Counted from the first letter of the stretch, positions 1 through 8,655 are shown. The stretch is DNA of 64,000 bases from Olsenella_L kribbiana (GCF_036408795.1 NZ_JAZGJP010000003.1:127538-191537), one strand, 5' to 3'. The notes: generated by a model not told the origin, from the letters alone. Program-made: numbers and translations.

Positions 1-927
1 ACCTCGGGCGACTCTTCCGACTACGCTGACGAGCTCGAGCGCATCGGCGCTGTCATGGACGCCTCCGATGCTATCTTCGCTGCCAGCTGCTACTGCCCGA
101 TCCACAACCTCGATCATGCAGATATGGCATACGAGTGGCAGTTCAAAGGCATTGCCGACTGCCACTACACACATTTCAGGAAGCGCGATGGCAAGATCGT
201 GAAGATCAGCGAGGATTCCGTCCTGACGGCGGAGCAGCAGGAGCTCTCCGAAGAGCTTGCCTGTGCCTTCCCGGTCTATGTCCGAAGCCTTGGCCTCACA
301 GACAAGGACGGCACCTCCCTCACGCTTGCAGAGGACGGCACCGGCTCCTTCCTTGACTGGATCGAGCGCCAGCTCATTGCCTCGGCACAGCACGAGCTCG
401 AGACCGGGGCAAACACGCAGAACCTTCCCCAGCTCATGACAGAAGGCTCTGCTCCTGAAGCGCTTTCCTGCCTCTCGATCGAAGACAGCACCGTGAAGGG
501 CATCGACTGGCCTGCCTTCGTCCGCACGATCACCCGCATGAAGCCCTGCCCCGCCTTCGACGCCCTCGATCTCCATTCCCCCGAGAACGAGGAGTTCGGC
601 ACAGAGGACATCATCGCCCGCCACTTCACGGCATTCTCGCAGGAGCACACAGCAATGCCTGCAGAGCTTGCGCCTGACAGGACGATACGGATGATGAATC
701 CGCTCTCATATGTGAGCTCGCCTGGCTGCTGCACGCACTGGCGGATTCGCCATGGCTCCTATGACCGCGACACGTCGCTTGCCATTCCTGCCATCCTTGC
801 GCTCTCACTTGCGAATGCAGGCAAGGACGTCGACTTCCGCTATCCCTGGGGCCTTCCCCACAGCGGAGACTACGATCTGCCCGAGCTCTTCAGCTGGATA
901 GACGGGCTCTGCCTGAACGGACGCTAG
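1..927 (+). CDS. Subtype-B tannase-like alpha/beta hydrolase, C-terminal part (5' end outside window)
   Basis: The frame is open from base 1, so the gene begins upstream and only about 308 C-terminal residues are seen. The stretch with SSDY near the edge, followed by CYCPIHNLDHADMAYEW, and later RHGSYDRDTS and PHSGDYD, matches what I know of the bacterial subtype-B tannase/feruloyl-esterase family. Members hydrolyse galloyl or related ester bonds in plant phenolics. The nucleophile serine (GxSxG) would lie just upstream of the window. The Asp in DRDTS and the His in PHSGDYD are the likely remaining catalytic residues. No signal peptide can be judged because the N-terminus is missing. The exact substrate is unknown. 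A GC-rich hairpin follows, and the next gene is an RpiR regulator on the same strand. Confidence 0.7.
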   Translation, partial: TSGDSSDYADELERIGAVMDASDAIFAASCYCPIHNLDHADMAYEWQFKGIADCHYTHFRKRDGKIVKISEDSVLTAEQQELSEELACAFPVYVRSLGLTDKDGTSLTLAEDGTGSFLDWIERQLIASAQHELETGANTQNLPQLMTEGSAPEALSCLSIEDSTVKGIDWPAFVRTITRMKPCPAFDALDLHSPENEEFGTEDIIARHFTAFSQEHTAMPAELAPDRTIRMMNPLSYVSSPGCCTHWRIRHGSYDRDTSLAIPAILALSLANAGKDVDFRYPWGLPHSGDYDLPELFSWIDGLCLNGR

Positions 928-934
928 ACAAGAT

Positions 935-962
935 GCGGCCCCGGCTCAAAAACCGAGGCCGC
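935..962 (+). terminator. Putative terminator of the tannase-like gene
   Basis: GCGGCC and GGCCGC arms bracket a short loop directly after the stop codon. The following bases (TTCATGATGG) are only weakly T-rich, so termination is plausible but not certain. Confidence 0.5.
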
Positions 963-1023
963 TTCATGATGGTACGGTATGGAACATAATGTATGTGATG
1001 CCTGATGCGGGAAAGGACATGCG

Positions 1024-1785
1024 ATGGACGTCTTCGACGAGATAGCGCTTCACAAGGACTCCCTCACGCCTGCTGAGCAGGCCGTGAGCCGCATCGTCCA
1101 GGAGCATCCCGATGCGATACTCGGATGCACGAGCAACGAGCTTGCCCGCCGCTTCGGCGTCTCCCAGAGCGCCGTCTCACGCTTCTGCCAGAAGCTTGGC
1201 TTTGCCGGCTACGGAGAGTTCCGCATGGAGCTCCACAAGACATTGACGCTCAGGAGCTTCGGAGGCGATGCAGAGCCGGAAGACCGCATCTCCTGCTTGA
1301 CCAGGCTCATGCAGGCGGTAAGCGATGCAGTAGGACCTGAGACCTTCGCTTCCTTCTATGGACGCATAGAGAAGGCCAGAAATGTCTATGTCTTCGGCGC
1401 CGGCCAGAGCTCCATCCCTGCCCGCATGCTTGCTGGCAGGCTCCTCGAGGATTCGATTCCCGCCCGCTATGTCGCGCTCGGCTACGAGACCGAAGTGCTC
1501 CACTGCATGTCGGACGCAGATGAAGTCGTCATCTTCTCTGCGAAGAACGACACGTTCAAGCAGCTCCTTACGACCGCATCGACCGTAGAGCCCAAGAGGC
1601 GTCCGCACATCACGCTCATCGCGAATACGGCCAAGCACCCTGAGCGCAAGCATGTGGACGACGTGATCGTCCTTCCGACGTGGTCAGACCTGAAGCTTCC
1701 GCTCTATCTCGAGCCGCAGCATTCCATGATCTTCTTCTGCATGCTTGTAGGCGGTGCGCCGAAGAAGCGGTCCCAGCAGTCCTAG
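1024..1785 (+). CDS. MurR/RpiR-family transcriptional regulator
   Basis: A 253-residue protein with an N-terminal helix-turn-helix (about residues 1-75, including ARRFGVSQSAVSRFCQKLGF) and a C-terminal SIS sugar-phosphate-binding fold (about 105-235, with VYVFGAGQSS). This is the standard RpiR layout: the SIS domain senses a sugar phosphate and changes DNA binding. The ATG follows a GGAAAGGAC ribosome-binding site. It sits behind the tannase-like gene with its own intergenic space, so a shared transcript is possible but not shown. The target genes and ligand cannot be told from this window. Confidence 0.88.
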   Translation: MDVFDEIALHKDSLTPAEQAVSRIVQEHPDAILGCTSNELARRFGVSQSAVSRFCQKLGFAGYGEFRMELHKTLTLRSFGGDAEPEDRISCLTRLMQAVSDAVGPETFASFYGRIEKARNVYVFGAGQSSIPARMLAGRLLEDSIPARYVALGYETEVLHCMSDADEVVIFSAKNDTFKQLLTTASTVEPKRRPHITLIANTAKHPERKHVDDVIVLPTWSDLKLPLYLEPQHSMIFFCMLVGGAPKKRSQQS

Positions 1786-1789
1786 GCAG

Positions 1790-1828
1790 AAAAAGCCGGG
1801 CCCTGCTCCATGCTTGGAACAGGGCCCG
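1790..1828. terminator. Bidirectional terminator between the rpiR-type gene and sua5
   Basis: GGGCCCTG and CAGGGCCC arms (1798-1827) form a near-perfect stem. On the minus strand it is followed by a TTTTT run (1790-1794), so it mainly terminates the sua5 transcript. It also lies 12 bases past the stop of the plus-strand regulator. Confidence 0.8.
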
Positions 1829-1859
1829 AATATTGTGCGCTGCAGAATCTGCCTCTTAG

Positions 1860-2498
1860 CTAGGCAAGCGCCTCTTCGATGTCTGCGCCTGTGATGGCAC
1901 CCTCACGCAGAATCTCTGGCTTCCCCTTTGTGCAGTCGACGATCGTCGAGGCAGCACCGATACGCGACACTCCCCCATCGACCACGAGATCTGCCAGCTC
2001 GAAGAGCCTGTCCTCGATCTCCGAAGCCTTTGTGGCAGCAGGGTTTCCATGCGTATTGGCGCTCGTCTGCGCAAGCGCGCCGACCTTCCTCACAAGCGCC
2101 CGCACAAGGCCTGAGTCCGGCACGCGCAGCGCCACCGTGCCGGTGCTCTGCTGCACATATTCAGGTGCCAGCCTGTCCGACGCACGCACGACAAGCGTGA
2201 GCGCTCCTGGCCAGTACTTCTGCGCAAGCGTATGTGCCCAGGCGGGCACGTCTCTTCCATACACGTCGAGGTCCCACTCATCTGCGATGAAGAGTGGAAG
2301 GGTCTGCGCGAGCGGACGCTCCTTGATCTCGAAGATGCGCCTGTGCGCCGGATTTCCTGCTATCGCCCGGCAGCTGAGCCCATAGACCGAGTCGGTCGGA
2401 AGGACGCAGACCCCATCGTGCAGGAGCACTCCTGCAATAGCATCGATAGCGCTTTCTGCAGGCGCCATCTGGTCAGCTTGAAGCATCTTCTCCTCCAT
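1860..2498 (-). CDS. tsaC: L-threonylcarbamoyladenylate synthase (Sua5/YrdC/TsaC family)
   Basis: A 212-residue YrdC-domain protein that makes threonylcarbamoyl-AMP from threonine, bicarbonate and ATP, the first step of the tRNA t6A37 modification. Visible family features are PTDSVYGL near residue 35, KERPLAQTLPLF near 59, the TSAN motif in AQTSANTHGNP and a closing IVD segment. Its length fits the short single-domain YrdC form rather than the longer Sua5 form. It starts 3 bases after the prmC stop, so the two are co-transcribed. The order prfA-prmC-sua5 is a common bacterial arrangement. A second ATG five codons in is an alternative start. Confidence 0.9.
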   Translation of the reverse strand: MEEKMLQADQMAPAESAIDAIAGVLLHDGVCVLPTDSVYGLSCRAIAGNPAHRRIFEIKERPLAQTLPLFIADEWDLDVYGRDVPAWAHTLAQKYWPGALTLVVRASDRLAPEYVQQSTGTVALRVPDSGLVRALVRKVGALAQTSANTHGNPAATKASEIEDRLFELADLVVDGGVSRIGAASTIVDCTKGKPEILREGAITGADIEEALA

Positions 2499-2501
2499 GG
2501 C

Positions 2502-3572
2502 CTATGCCTTCCTTCTTGCCACAAGCACGCGCGGGCGGTGCGTCAAGTCCTCGCGCACCTCGGCTGAGACCCAGCCGTCACGTGCGCGCACATAGGCAGC
2601 TGCGGTCTCGAGCGAATCCTCGAAGAGCTCGACGGCGAGCATACCGCCCGGCAGAAGCGCATGCTCAGCCACGGGCACGATCCTTCTGAACACATCGAGG
2701 CCGTCAGCGCCTCCGTCGAGCGCGAGCCCTGGCTCGAAGCCGATGACCTCTTCGGGAAGCGTCGGCAGAACCGACGTCGGGATATAGGGCGGATTCGAGA
2801 CAAGGACAGAGAACGTACCCATGAGGGACTCATCGACACCTGAAGCGAGGTCTCCTTCGACGATATCCACATTGTCATTCAGATTGAGGGCATCCCTGTT
2901 GCGTACGGCAAGGGCCAGCGCCTGCTTCGAGATGTCTGTCGTGACCACATGGGCGCCCGGGCGCTCCGAGGCGATGGAGAGGGCAATGCAGCCCGTGCCG
3001 CAGCCGATCTCGAGCACACGGGGACCTGCCGGCACCTTCACATGCTGCTGGAGCGGCAGGAGCTCTGCATCCTCTGCATGGAGCGGAGCGTCATCGCCGA
3101 GCTCGTCTGCATCTTTCGTCGATTCCTGGATCTTCTCTTCTGCCGCAGCACGGGCCTCCTGGGCCTTCTGGTCGCGCGCCTCGAGCTTCGGCTCGATATC
3201 GTCGAAGACATCTCCGCGCGCCATAGCCTCATCGACCCCTTCGAGCGCCGCATCGACGAGGATCTCCGTCTCAGGACGGGGAATCAGCACACCCTTCTCG
3301 CAGCGCAGGATGATGTGCCGAAACGGCATCTCTCCGGTCACGTACTGGAGCGGCTCTCCCCTGCCCCTCCTCAGCACCGCATAATGCATGAGAGCAAGCT
3401 CCGACTCGTCGAGCGGACGGTCGAAGCTGATATAGATCTCGACCCTCGAGAGGCCGGTCGCATTGCTGATGAGCCATTCGGCAGAAAGCCTTGGATGCTC
3501 GTCTCCCTTGCCCTCGAGATAGTCGGTGCACCACTTGAGCATGCGTCCGACAGTCCAGGCAGCGTCTCCCAT
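2502..3572 (-). CDS. prmC: Peptide chain release factor N5-glutamine methyltransferase
   Basis: PrmC methylates the glutamine of the GGQ motif of release factors, and here it lies just downstream of prfA. The protein has the N-terminal helical domain, the SAM-binding motif VLEIGCGTGCIAL (about residues 186-198) and the catalytic NPPY motif (260-263). The start at 3572 was chosen because AAGGAG lies 8 bases upstream; the frame continues further but without a ribosome site. At 356 residues it is about 70 longer than usual. The extra length is a highly charged segment (about 112-180) between the IPRPETE motif and the SAM-binding motif, discussed as a finding. Confidence 0.93.
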   Translation of the reverse strand: MGDAAWTVGRMLKWCTDYLEGKGDEHPRLSAEWLISNATGLSRVEIYISFDRPLDESELALMHYAVLRRGRGEPLQYVTGEMPFRHIILRCEKGVLIPRPETEILVDAALEGVDEAMARGDVFDDIEPKLEARDQKAQEARAAAEEKIQESTKDADELGDDAPLHAEDAELLPLQQHVKVPAGPRVLEIGCGTGCIALSIASERPGAHVVTTDISKQALALAVRNRDALNLNDNVDIVEGDLASGVDESLMGTFSVLVSNPPYIPTSVLPTLPEEVIGFEPGLALDGGADGLDVFRRIVPVAEHALLPGGMLAVELFEDSLETAAAYVRARDGWVSAEVREDLTHRPRVLVARRKA

Positions 3573-3586
3573 CGCTTTTGCTCCTT

Positions 3587-3616
3587 CAGAAAGCAGGGCG
3601 CCCAAAGGCGCCCTGC
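3587..3616 (-). terminator. Hairpin between prfA and prmC
   Basis: GCAGGGCGCC and GGCGCCCTGC form a perfect 10-bp stem with a 4-base loop (3593-3616), followed on the minus strand by TTTCT. It should end or attenuate the prfA transcript just before the prmC ribosome site. The prmC SD lies immediately beyond the stem. Confidence 0.75.
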
Positions 3617-3643
3617 ACATGGCTTACGATTCAGATGAGGGCA

Positions 3644-4711
3644 TCAGACGGTCTCTGCAAGCTTCTCTGCACGGTCTGCTGCCGCAAGAGCCTCGATGAT
3701 CGATCCGAGCTGGTCGCCCTCGAGGACACCCGTGTACGTCGCATTGAAGCCGATGCGGTGGTCCGTCACGCGGTCCTGCGGCTGGTTATACGTGCGGATC
3801 TTCTCGGAGCGGTTGCCGTGGCCGATCTGCGAGAGGCGCTCTGCGCCCTGCTCTGCCTGCTGCTTCTCGAGCTCCATCTCATAGAGGCGGGCACGCAGCA
3901 TCTGCATGCAGACGGCACGGTTCTGGATCTGGGAGCGCTGGTCCTGAGACTGCACGACCGTGTTCGTCGGCAGGTGCGTGATGCGCACGGCAGAATACGT
4001 CGTGTTGACGCCCTGGCCGCCCGGGCCGGAGGCGCAGTACGTATCGATGCGGAGATCCTCGTCCTTGATATCGATATCGATCTCGTCTGCCTCGGGCAGG
4101 ACGGCGACCGTCGCCGTCGAGGTCTGGATGCGCCCCTGGCTCTCCGTCTTCGGCACGCGCTGCACGCGGTGCACGCCGCTCTCGTACTTCATGACGGAAT
4201 AGACCTTGTCGCCCGTGACCTTGAACTCGATGGTCTTGAAGCCACCAGCCTCGCCGGGGCTCGAAGAGAGCACCTCGATCTTCCACTTGCGGGTCTGGGC
4301 AAAGCGCTGGTACATCTGGAAGAGGTCGCCTGCGAAGATGGCAGCCTCGTCGCCGCCGACGCCGGCGCGGATCTCGACGATCGTATTCTTCTCGTCGTTC
4401 GGATCGCCCGGAATCAGCATGATCTTGATCTCGTCCTCGAGCTTCGGCAGGCGCTCCTCGTTCGAGGAGATATCCTCCTGAAGCATTGCCTTGTCGTCCG
4501 GGTCGGACGTCTCCTTGAGCATCTCCTTGGCCGTCTCGATGTCCTCGAGCGCCTGGAGATACTCGCGCGCCTTTGCGACGAGCTCTGCCTGGTCGGCATG
4601 CTCCTTTGCGAGGCGGGCATATTCTTTCGGGTCTGCGATGACTGCCGGGTCTCCGAGCTTCTGCTCGAGCTCCTCGTAGGCAGCCACCAGCTTCTTCAGC
4701 TTCTCTGGCAT
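3644..4711 (-). CDS. prfA: Peptide chain release factor 1 (RF1)
   Basis: RF1 recognises UAA and UAG stop codons and triggers peptide release at the ribosome. The 355-residue protein has the coiled-coil domain 1, the RAGVGGDEAA segment, a PxT-type anticodon tripeptide (PKT at 187-189) and the universal GGQ motif (231-233) in SGPGGQGVNTT. The start at 4711 is set by AAGGAG 7 bases upstream. It heads a minus-strand group with prmC and sua5. The PKT tripeptide, where PAT or PVT is more usual, is a mild variant. Confidence 0.96.
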   Translation of the reverse strand: MPEKLKKLVAAYEELEQKLGDPAVIADPKEYARLAKEHADQAELVAKAREYLQALEDIETAKEMLKETSDPDDKAMLQEDISSNEERLPKLEDEIKIMLIPGDPNDEKNTIVEIRAGVGGDEAAIFAGDLFQMYQRFAQTRKWKIEVLSSSPGEAGGFKTIEFKVTGDKVYSVMKYESGVHRVQRVPKTESQGRIQTSTATVAVLPEADEIDIDIKDEDLRIDTYCASGPGGQGVNTTYSAVRITHLPTNTVVQSQDQRSQIQNRAVCMQMLRARLYEMELEKQQAEQGAERLSQIGHGNRSEKIRTYNQPQDRVTDHRIGFNATYTGVLEGDQLGSIIEALAAADRAEKLAETV

Positions 4712-4812
4712 GGCTGTGCTCCTTGCATATGATGCCGCATGGCGCGGCCGTGGCTTTTCCATCCATAAGGGTACCACCGAAGGGGCACTTCCATGCGCCT
4801 TGCGGATGGCTC

Positions 4813-4840
4813 CACCTGCCGCACAAGGATGCGGCAGGTG
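4813..4840. terminator. Hairpin after the zinc-ribbon membrane protein gene
   Basis: CACCTGCCGC and GCGGCAGGTG form a perfect 10-bp stem 12 bases past the stop of the minus-strand gene. There is no clear T-tract on that side, so it may act as a 3' end stabiliser or a weak terminator. Confidence 0.55.
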
Positions 4841-4852
4841 CATATTCAATTG

Positions 4853-7015
4853 CTAGTAGCAGAAGCCGACGACGACGCCGAGCTCCTGGGTAGCATTGTC
4901 GACCGCGTAGGGGCCGGAGACCGTGCTCACAGCACGGAAGTGGTCAGAGGAGGACGGAGACGAGGTCCTCGTCCACCACGTGTTCGTAGCGGTGCCGATG
5001 CCGGATTTTGCCTCGACCTCGGAAGCCGTGCCGAAGCCGCCCGTGACGCCCGACTCGGAGAAGACGGCATACTGCGTGCCTTCAGACCCGAGGATCGTGT
5101 TGTAATTCGACGTGTAGCTCGATTCCCAGTTCCAGTTCACCGTGCCATAGACCTCGACGAAGGACGGAATCCAGAGGCTGTCTGTGGTCGACGTGACGGC
5201 AGCCGTGTTCACGGTGTAGCCCGTGTTGTTCGTCATCTTCTCGACCGGCACGATGTAGGTGGCAAGCTCATCCGGCAGAAGATCCATAGCATCGGAGGAG
5301 AGCCAGGAGCGGAGCGCGGAGCTCTCCCAGCCGCCCTGGTCGGTCGCCGTCGTATTCATCGCATGCGTGAGCGAGCTTCCGGAAAGCAGGAACGTTATGC
5401 CAGCCTTTCCGCCGTCTGCCATATCGTCCGTATAGATGTCAGCGACACGGAGCTCGGCTGTCGTGCCATCCGTGAGCGTGATTTCGTTTGCCTCGGTCGT
5501 GACCGTGCCATCCTCGTTGCAGATGCCATACTGCTCGGCAACAGAGAGCGCCTCATCGCGCGAGGACGTCTTCTCGATTGCCTGGGCGATGCCCGCAAGC
5601 TCGGAGGCGCTGTACTCGCTGAAGCTCTTGGCAGAAGAGGGCAGTGCGGCCTGGGGCTCAGGCGACGTCTCCTCTGTCGTGGCAGCCTGCTCCGAGGTGG
5701 TTTCCTCGGTCGTCTCGCTCGTGCCCAAAAGGGCGCCCGAGTGCACGAAGGCGACAATCGCCACGACCGCGCAGACGCAGAGCACTGCAATGGCTACAGG
5801 CATCGCATGCGGTGCATGCTTCTCCTCCTGCTTCGCGCTGCGGCTGCGCACCACCGGTGCTGGCGGCAGGACGCCCGTCTTCTCTGTATCCGGCTCCTGC
5901 ACGGCAGCAGCCGTCCTCTCGTCCTCGAGTGCCTCGTCCATTCCATTGAGGCTGTCCCAGGAGACGTAGCCGTCGATCGGATGCAGCTGGTCTTCGGATG
6001 CCTCCATGCGGCGGACTCCGGCATGGAGATGCCTATGCGGGGCTGCGACAGGAGAGAGCGGTACAGGCGAGGAGACAGTCTCGTTCTCGTCTGTGGCATC
6101 CTCTTCGCTCACCGGTGCTGCTTCGGGGATGTCTGCCACATCGTGCGAGGCAAGCTCCTCGTCCATTCCATCGGTCAGGACCTCGGTCCTGTCTGCCTCA
6201 TCGGAAAGCGCGCCGATCCTCTGCTCGAGCGCCTCCTCGTCAGCTTCCGAAAGCTCAGGCTCTTTCGCAGGTGCACCCTTTGCATCGAGACGCGGAAGGG
6301 CTCCCGTCGGCTCGTCGTCCCAGTCGTCTTCATCCTCTTCGGCTAGAGGCTCAGGTGCAGGCTCGCTTGCGGGCTCTGCCATCTCGCCGAGCTCTTCGGA
6401 AGCAGCTGCCGGCACTTCGGCTTCAGCGGACGGATCAGCAGGGGCAGCCTCTTCTGATGCCACAGGCTCTTCTGCGGGCGCTTCCTCGACAGCCGTCTCC
6501 TGAGCAGGAGCCTCTTCGGCAAGCTCTTCTGCCGCAGGGGCTTTCTTGCCTTCAGGCACATGGATATGGATGCGGGCCACCTGGGGTCCGCGCTGGAGCG
6601 TCACCTTCCTGCTGCCAGCCTGCGTCTTCCCGCTCTCCTCAGAGGCAGGAGCTTCCTCTTCTGCAGGCTCGGGCTCTGCCTCAGGCTCCTCCTTTGCGCC
6701 AGCCAGGAATGAGGGGGCCGAGCCCTCTTCGGCGGCATCGGCTGCAATGTCCGCTGCCACGTCGTGCGGCAGGACCTGTGTCGCTTCCGATGCGATATCT
6801 GCTGCCACCTCATGGGGCAGCACGGTCGTCCTGTCTGCATCAGGCGCCACTATCGCAGAGGCACCGCCAGGAATCACATGCGTCTCGTCGGGAGAGCCGA
6901 GCGCGGCCGTCTTTCCTGGCGCATTGATATGCTTCGTGCCCTTGACCCTCATGCCGCATTCAGGGCAGAATTTCATGCCTTCCTGAAGCTCATAGCCGCA
7001 ATTGCTGCACTTCAT
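4853..7015 (-). CDS. Zinc-ribbon, acidic-linker, single-pass membrane protein with C-terminal DUF6273-like domain
   Basis: A 720-residue protein of unknown function. Residues 1-25 form a zinc ribbon (CSNC and CPEC pairs). A very long Glu/Ala/Pro-rich acidic, presumably disordered region follows to about residue 400. One transmembrane helix lies at about 405-427 (VAIAVLCVCAVVAIVAFV), and the C-terminus (about 505-720) resembles the DUF6273 extracellular domain (for example LRSWLSSDAMDLLP and WWTRTSSP). The N-terminal ribbon would be cytoplasmic and the C-domain outside. Its plan is shared with the PASTA protein at 29695-31716. It stands alone between prfA and a plus-strand gene. Confidence 0.75.
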   Translation of the reverse strand: MKCSNCGYELQEGMKFCPECGMRVKGTKHINAPGKTAALGSPDETHVIPGGASAIVAPDADRTTVLPHEVAADIASEATQVLPHDVAADIAADAAEEGSAPSFLAGAKEEPEAEPEPAEEEAPASEESGKTQAGSRKVTLQRGPQVARIHIHVPEGKKAPAAEELAEEAPAQETAVEEAPAEEPVASEEAAPADPSAEAEVPAAASEELGEMAEPASEPAPEPLAEEDEDDWDDEPTGALPRLDAKGAPAKEPELSEADEEALEQRIGALSDEADRTEVLTDGMDEELASHDVADIPEAAPVSEEDATDENETVSSPVPLSPVAAPHRHLHAGVRRMEASEDQLHPIDGYVSWDSLNGMDEALEDERTAAAVQEPDTEKTGVLPPAPVVRSRSAKQEEKHAPHAMPVAIAVLCVCAVVAIVAFVHSGALLGTSETTEETTSEQAATTEETSPEPQAALPSSAKSFSEYSASELAGIAQAIEKTSSRDEALSVAEQYGICNEDGTVTTEANEITLTDGTTAELRVADIYTDDMADGGKAGITFLLSGSSLTHAMNTTATDQGGWESSALRSWLSSDAMDLLPDELATYIVPVEKMTNNTGYTVNTAAVTSTTDSLWIPSFVEVYGTVNWNWESSYTSNYNTILGSEGTQYAVFSESGVTGGFGTASEVEAKSGIGTATNTWWTRTSSPSSSDHFRAVSTVSGPYAVDNATQELGVVVGFCY

Positions 7016-7156
7016 GCGTCACCTTTCACCGCGTGTTCTGTATGAACCGATGATACCTTGTGCATGCGCTTGGCGCATGCGGAAGGCCAAGTCTTGGGTA
7101 TGTCTGCACACCGGACAGGGAAGATTCTACCCGTACCGCTGAAAGAAGGATGGACC

Positions 7157-7960
7157 ATGGCTGAAGATGAAGGGGCAAGAGGACCGCGTCTGCGCTCCTA
7201 TGAGCCCCCTGAGATAGAGATTGTCGTGCCCCAGGCAGGAGAGATGGATGTGCTTGCGGCGGCAGAGGCCTATCTCTCCTCTTCGGGAGCACATCTCCCG
7301 GATCTCACCGACGAGTGGGTCAGGAGCCACGCAGGTACGCTCCATGTGCCAGAGGGCACAGGAGCCAGAGGCTGGCTTGCAAAGCTCAAAGAGCAGCTCG
7401 TACAGGCACAGCACGATCAGGCGCTTGCAGAGAAGCCCGCCCGCTGCGCCCAGGCGCTGGCAGAAAGGCTCATCGAGCCTCCTGATGACATGACGGTCGA
7501 GCACGTAAGGCTCGGGCTTCTCCAGAGCCTTGCTGCCGAGCGCACGCATGACCCCAAAGGCTTCGAGGAGAGATTGAGGCTCCAGAAGGTTGCCTCAGCC
7601 GAAGAGCTTGCAGCGCAGCTCGCCCCGCAGGTGGCCGCACAGGCTTCTGCGCTCGATGCCTGGGGCGCACACGAAAACATAGAGGTCACCGAGGCAGAGC
7701 TTCCGCGCTATCTGCGCATGGCACCCATGCAGGCCAAGGCACGCATCCAGCAGGCAAGGCACGACGGGAGCTATCCGGTCCTTCTCAGAGATGCCCGGCG
7801 CAACAAGTGCGCGCTTCTGCTTGCAGAGCGCTGCCAATGCCATCTTGTCCCTGAGTCAGAGGCTTCAGCCAAGGCGCGCTGGCAAAGCTACGAGACATAT
7901 CCTGCCTTTGCCCATATCGACCTTGAACACGAACGTCAGCGCCTCTTCCCCGAGACATGA
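7157..7960 (+). CDS. Protein resembling the trigger factor C-terminal domain, without PPIase or ribosome-binding domains
   Basis: A 267-residue, mostly helical protein. Its second half, with ENIEVTEAELPRYL and then LLRDARRNKCALLLAE, follows the pattern of the trigger factor chaperone C-terminal arms (the family pattern is a GIEVTxEE stretch and a late RRxKALDLL stretch). The N-terminal ribosome-docking loop and the FKBP-type domain are absent. I infer a soluble helper or decayed paralogue of trigger factor; activity is unproven. The start at 7157 is preceded by GAAAGAAGGA. No signal peptide is seen. It faces away from the zinc-ribbon gene at 7015 and is followed by a long non-coding stretch. 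Confidence 0.5.
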   Translation: MAEDEGARGPRLRSYEPPEIEIVVPQAGEMDVLAAAEAYLSSSGAHLPDLTDEWVRSHAGTLHVPEGTGARGWLAKLKEQLVQAQHDQALAEKPARCAQALAERLIEPPDDMTVEHVRLGLLQSLAAERTHDPKGFEERLRLQKVASAEELAAQLAPQVAAQASALDAWGAHENIEVTEAELPRYLRMAPMQAKARIQQARHDGSYPVLLRDARRNKCALLLAERCQCHLVPESEASAKARWQSYETYPAFAHIDLEHERQRLFPET

Positions 7961-8266
7961 AAAGAGGCCCTTCGAGAGATCCGTGGGGGGTCAGGGACGA
8001 AAGAAAGGCTCCCGCTGTCTGTAGCGAGGCGCGAGAGAACACAGAAGACGGGTCTTCTGCTACGGCGCCTCAACCTGGCAGATTGCGACGTGAAGGCCAT
8101 CTCCTCATCCATCCTCCCCATGCTCCACGGCGAGTGGAAAGGCCTCATGACCGCAGAGAAGCACGTCTGAAGAGTCCCGCAGCGCCATATCGGGCACCGA
8201 AAGCCAGAGTCCGGTACTGTGCTGCCGGTCACCTGAAACCCTCTGCGACACCACAGCCGGTAGTGG

Positions 8267-8396
8267 GCGGTAGCGAGCGATAGTAAGGCGCATGCAGCGA
8301 ACTCGAAGAGGAATCGCCATCTACCAATCCTTTTGGAGTACAGCATGCAAGGGCTCAGCCTCAAAGCTCTCTCCACGCGGTAGTGAGCGATACTAA
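8267..8396. repeat. Pair of 20-base direct repeats
   Basis: The motif GCGGTAGYGAGCGATASTAA occurs at 8267-8286 and 8377-8396 with two differences between copies. A third partial copy (CGGTAGTGGG) lies immediately before the first. No function is apparent. Confidence 0.6.
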
Positions 8397-8400
8397 AGAA

Positions 8401-8519
8401 GAGGGCCCGGTTTCCCGGGCTCCTTCCTCCATCTGCCTCAGTCAGAGCTGCTCTGCAGCGGGTGCCTCTGCGGCGTTCGTTGCCTCGGCAGCTGCAGTCT
8501 CTGCAGCCTCCTTGGCAGG
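8401..8519 (-). pseudogene. Partial duplicate of the 3' end of rpmE with its terminator
   Basis: This segment repeats the last part of rpmE and its terminator (8791-8917) at high identity. Read on the minus strand it encodes an Ala/Glu-rich tail nearly identical to the bL31 C-terminus, ending two codons later because the TAG stop has become CAG. A terminator-type hairpin (GGGCCCGG/CCGGGC) follows as in the original. The zinc-binding ribosomal domain is absent, so this is a non-functional duplicate. Confidence 0.75.
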
Positions 8520-8593
8520 CTCTCCCGCAAGTGCGTGAGAATCTACGACTTCCTGCGTTACTCGGGGAAATCATAGGCACCTAGAAAATGGAA

Positions 8594-8655
8594 GTCCCCT
8601 GGCCTTCACCTGCAGTCCGCGTGACAGCACGCGAACCTAGGTCCAGCCAGGGGAC
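8594..8655. ncRNA. 62-base nested hairpin, possible structured RNA
   Basis: The outer arms GTCCCCTGGC and GCCAGGGGAC pair perfectly over 10 bp. Inside, ACCT pairs with AGGT and CGCGTG pairs with CACGCG around a 4-base loop, giving a rod that folds equally on either strand. No T-tract follows on either side, so a simple terminator is not the obvious reading. I recognise no known RNA family. Confidence 0.35.

Noticed and set aside
3578..4732. Long plus-strand frame antisense to prfA
   Set aside because: Leu/Arg/Asp-rich shadow of a GC-rich gene; prfA on the other strand is certain.
4793..6346. 517-codon plus-strand frame antisense to the zinc-ribbon gene
   Set aside because: Arg-rich mirror of the acidic linker; no family match and no site.
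7936..8580. 214-codon minus-strand frame in the stretch after the trigger-factor-like gene
   Set aside because: It runs through the rpmE duplicate and hairpins, is Cys/Arg-rich without a domain, and has no ribosome site.
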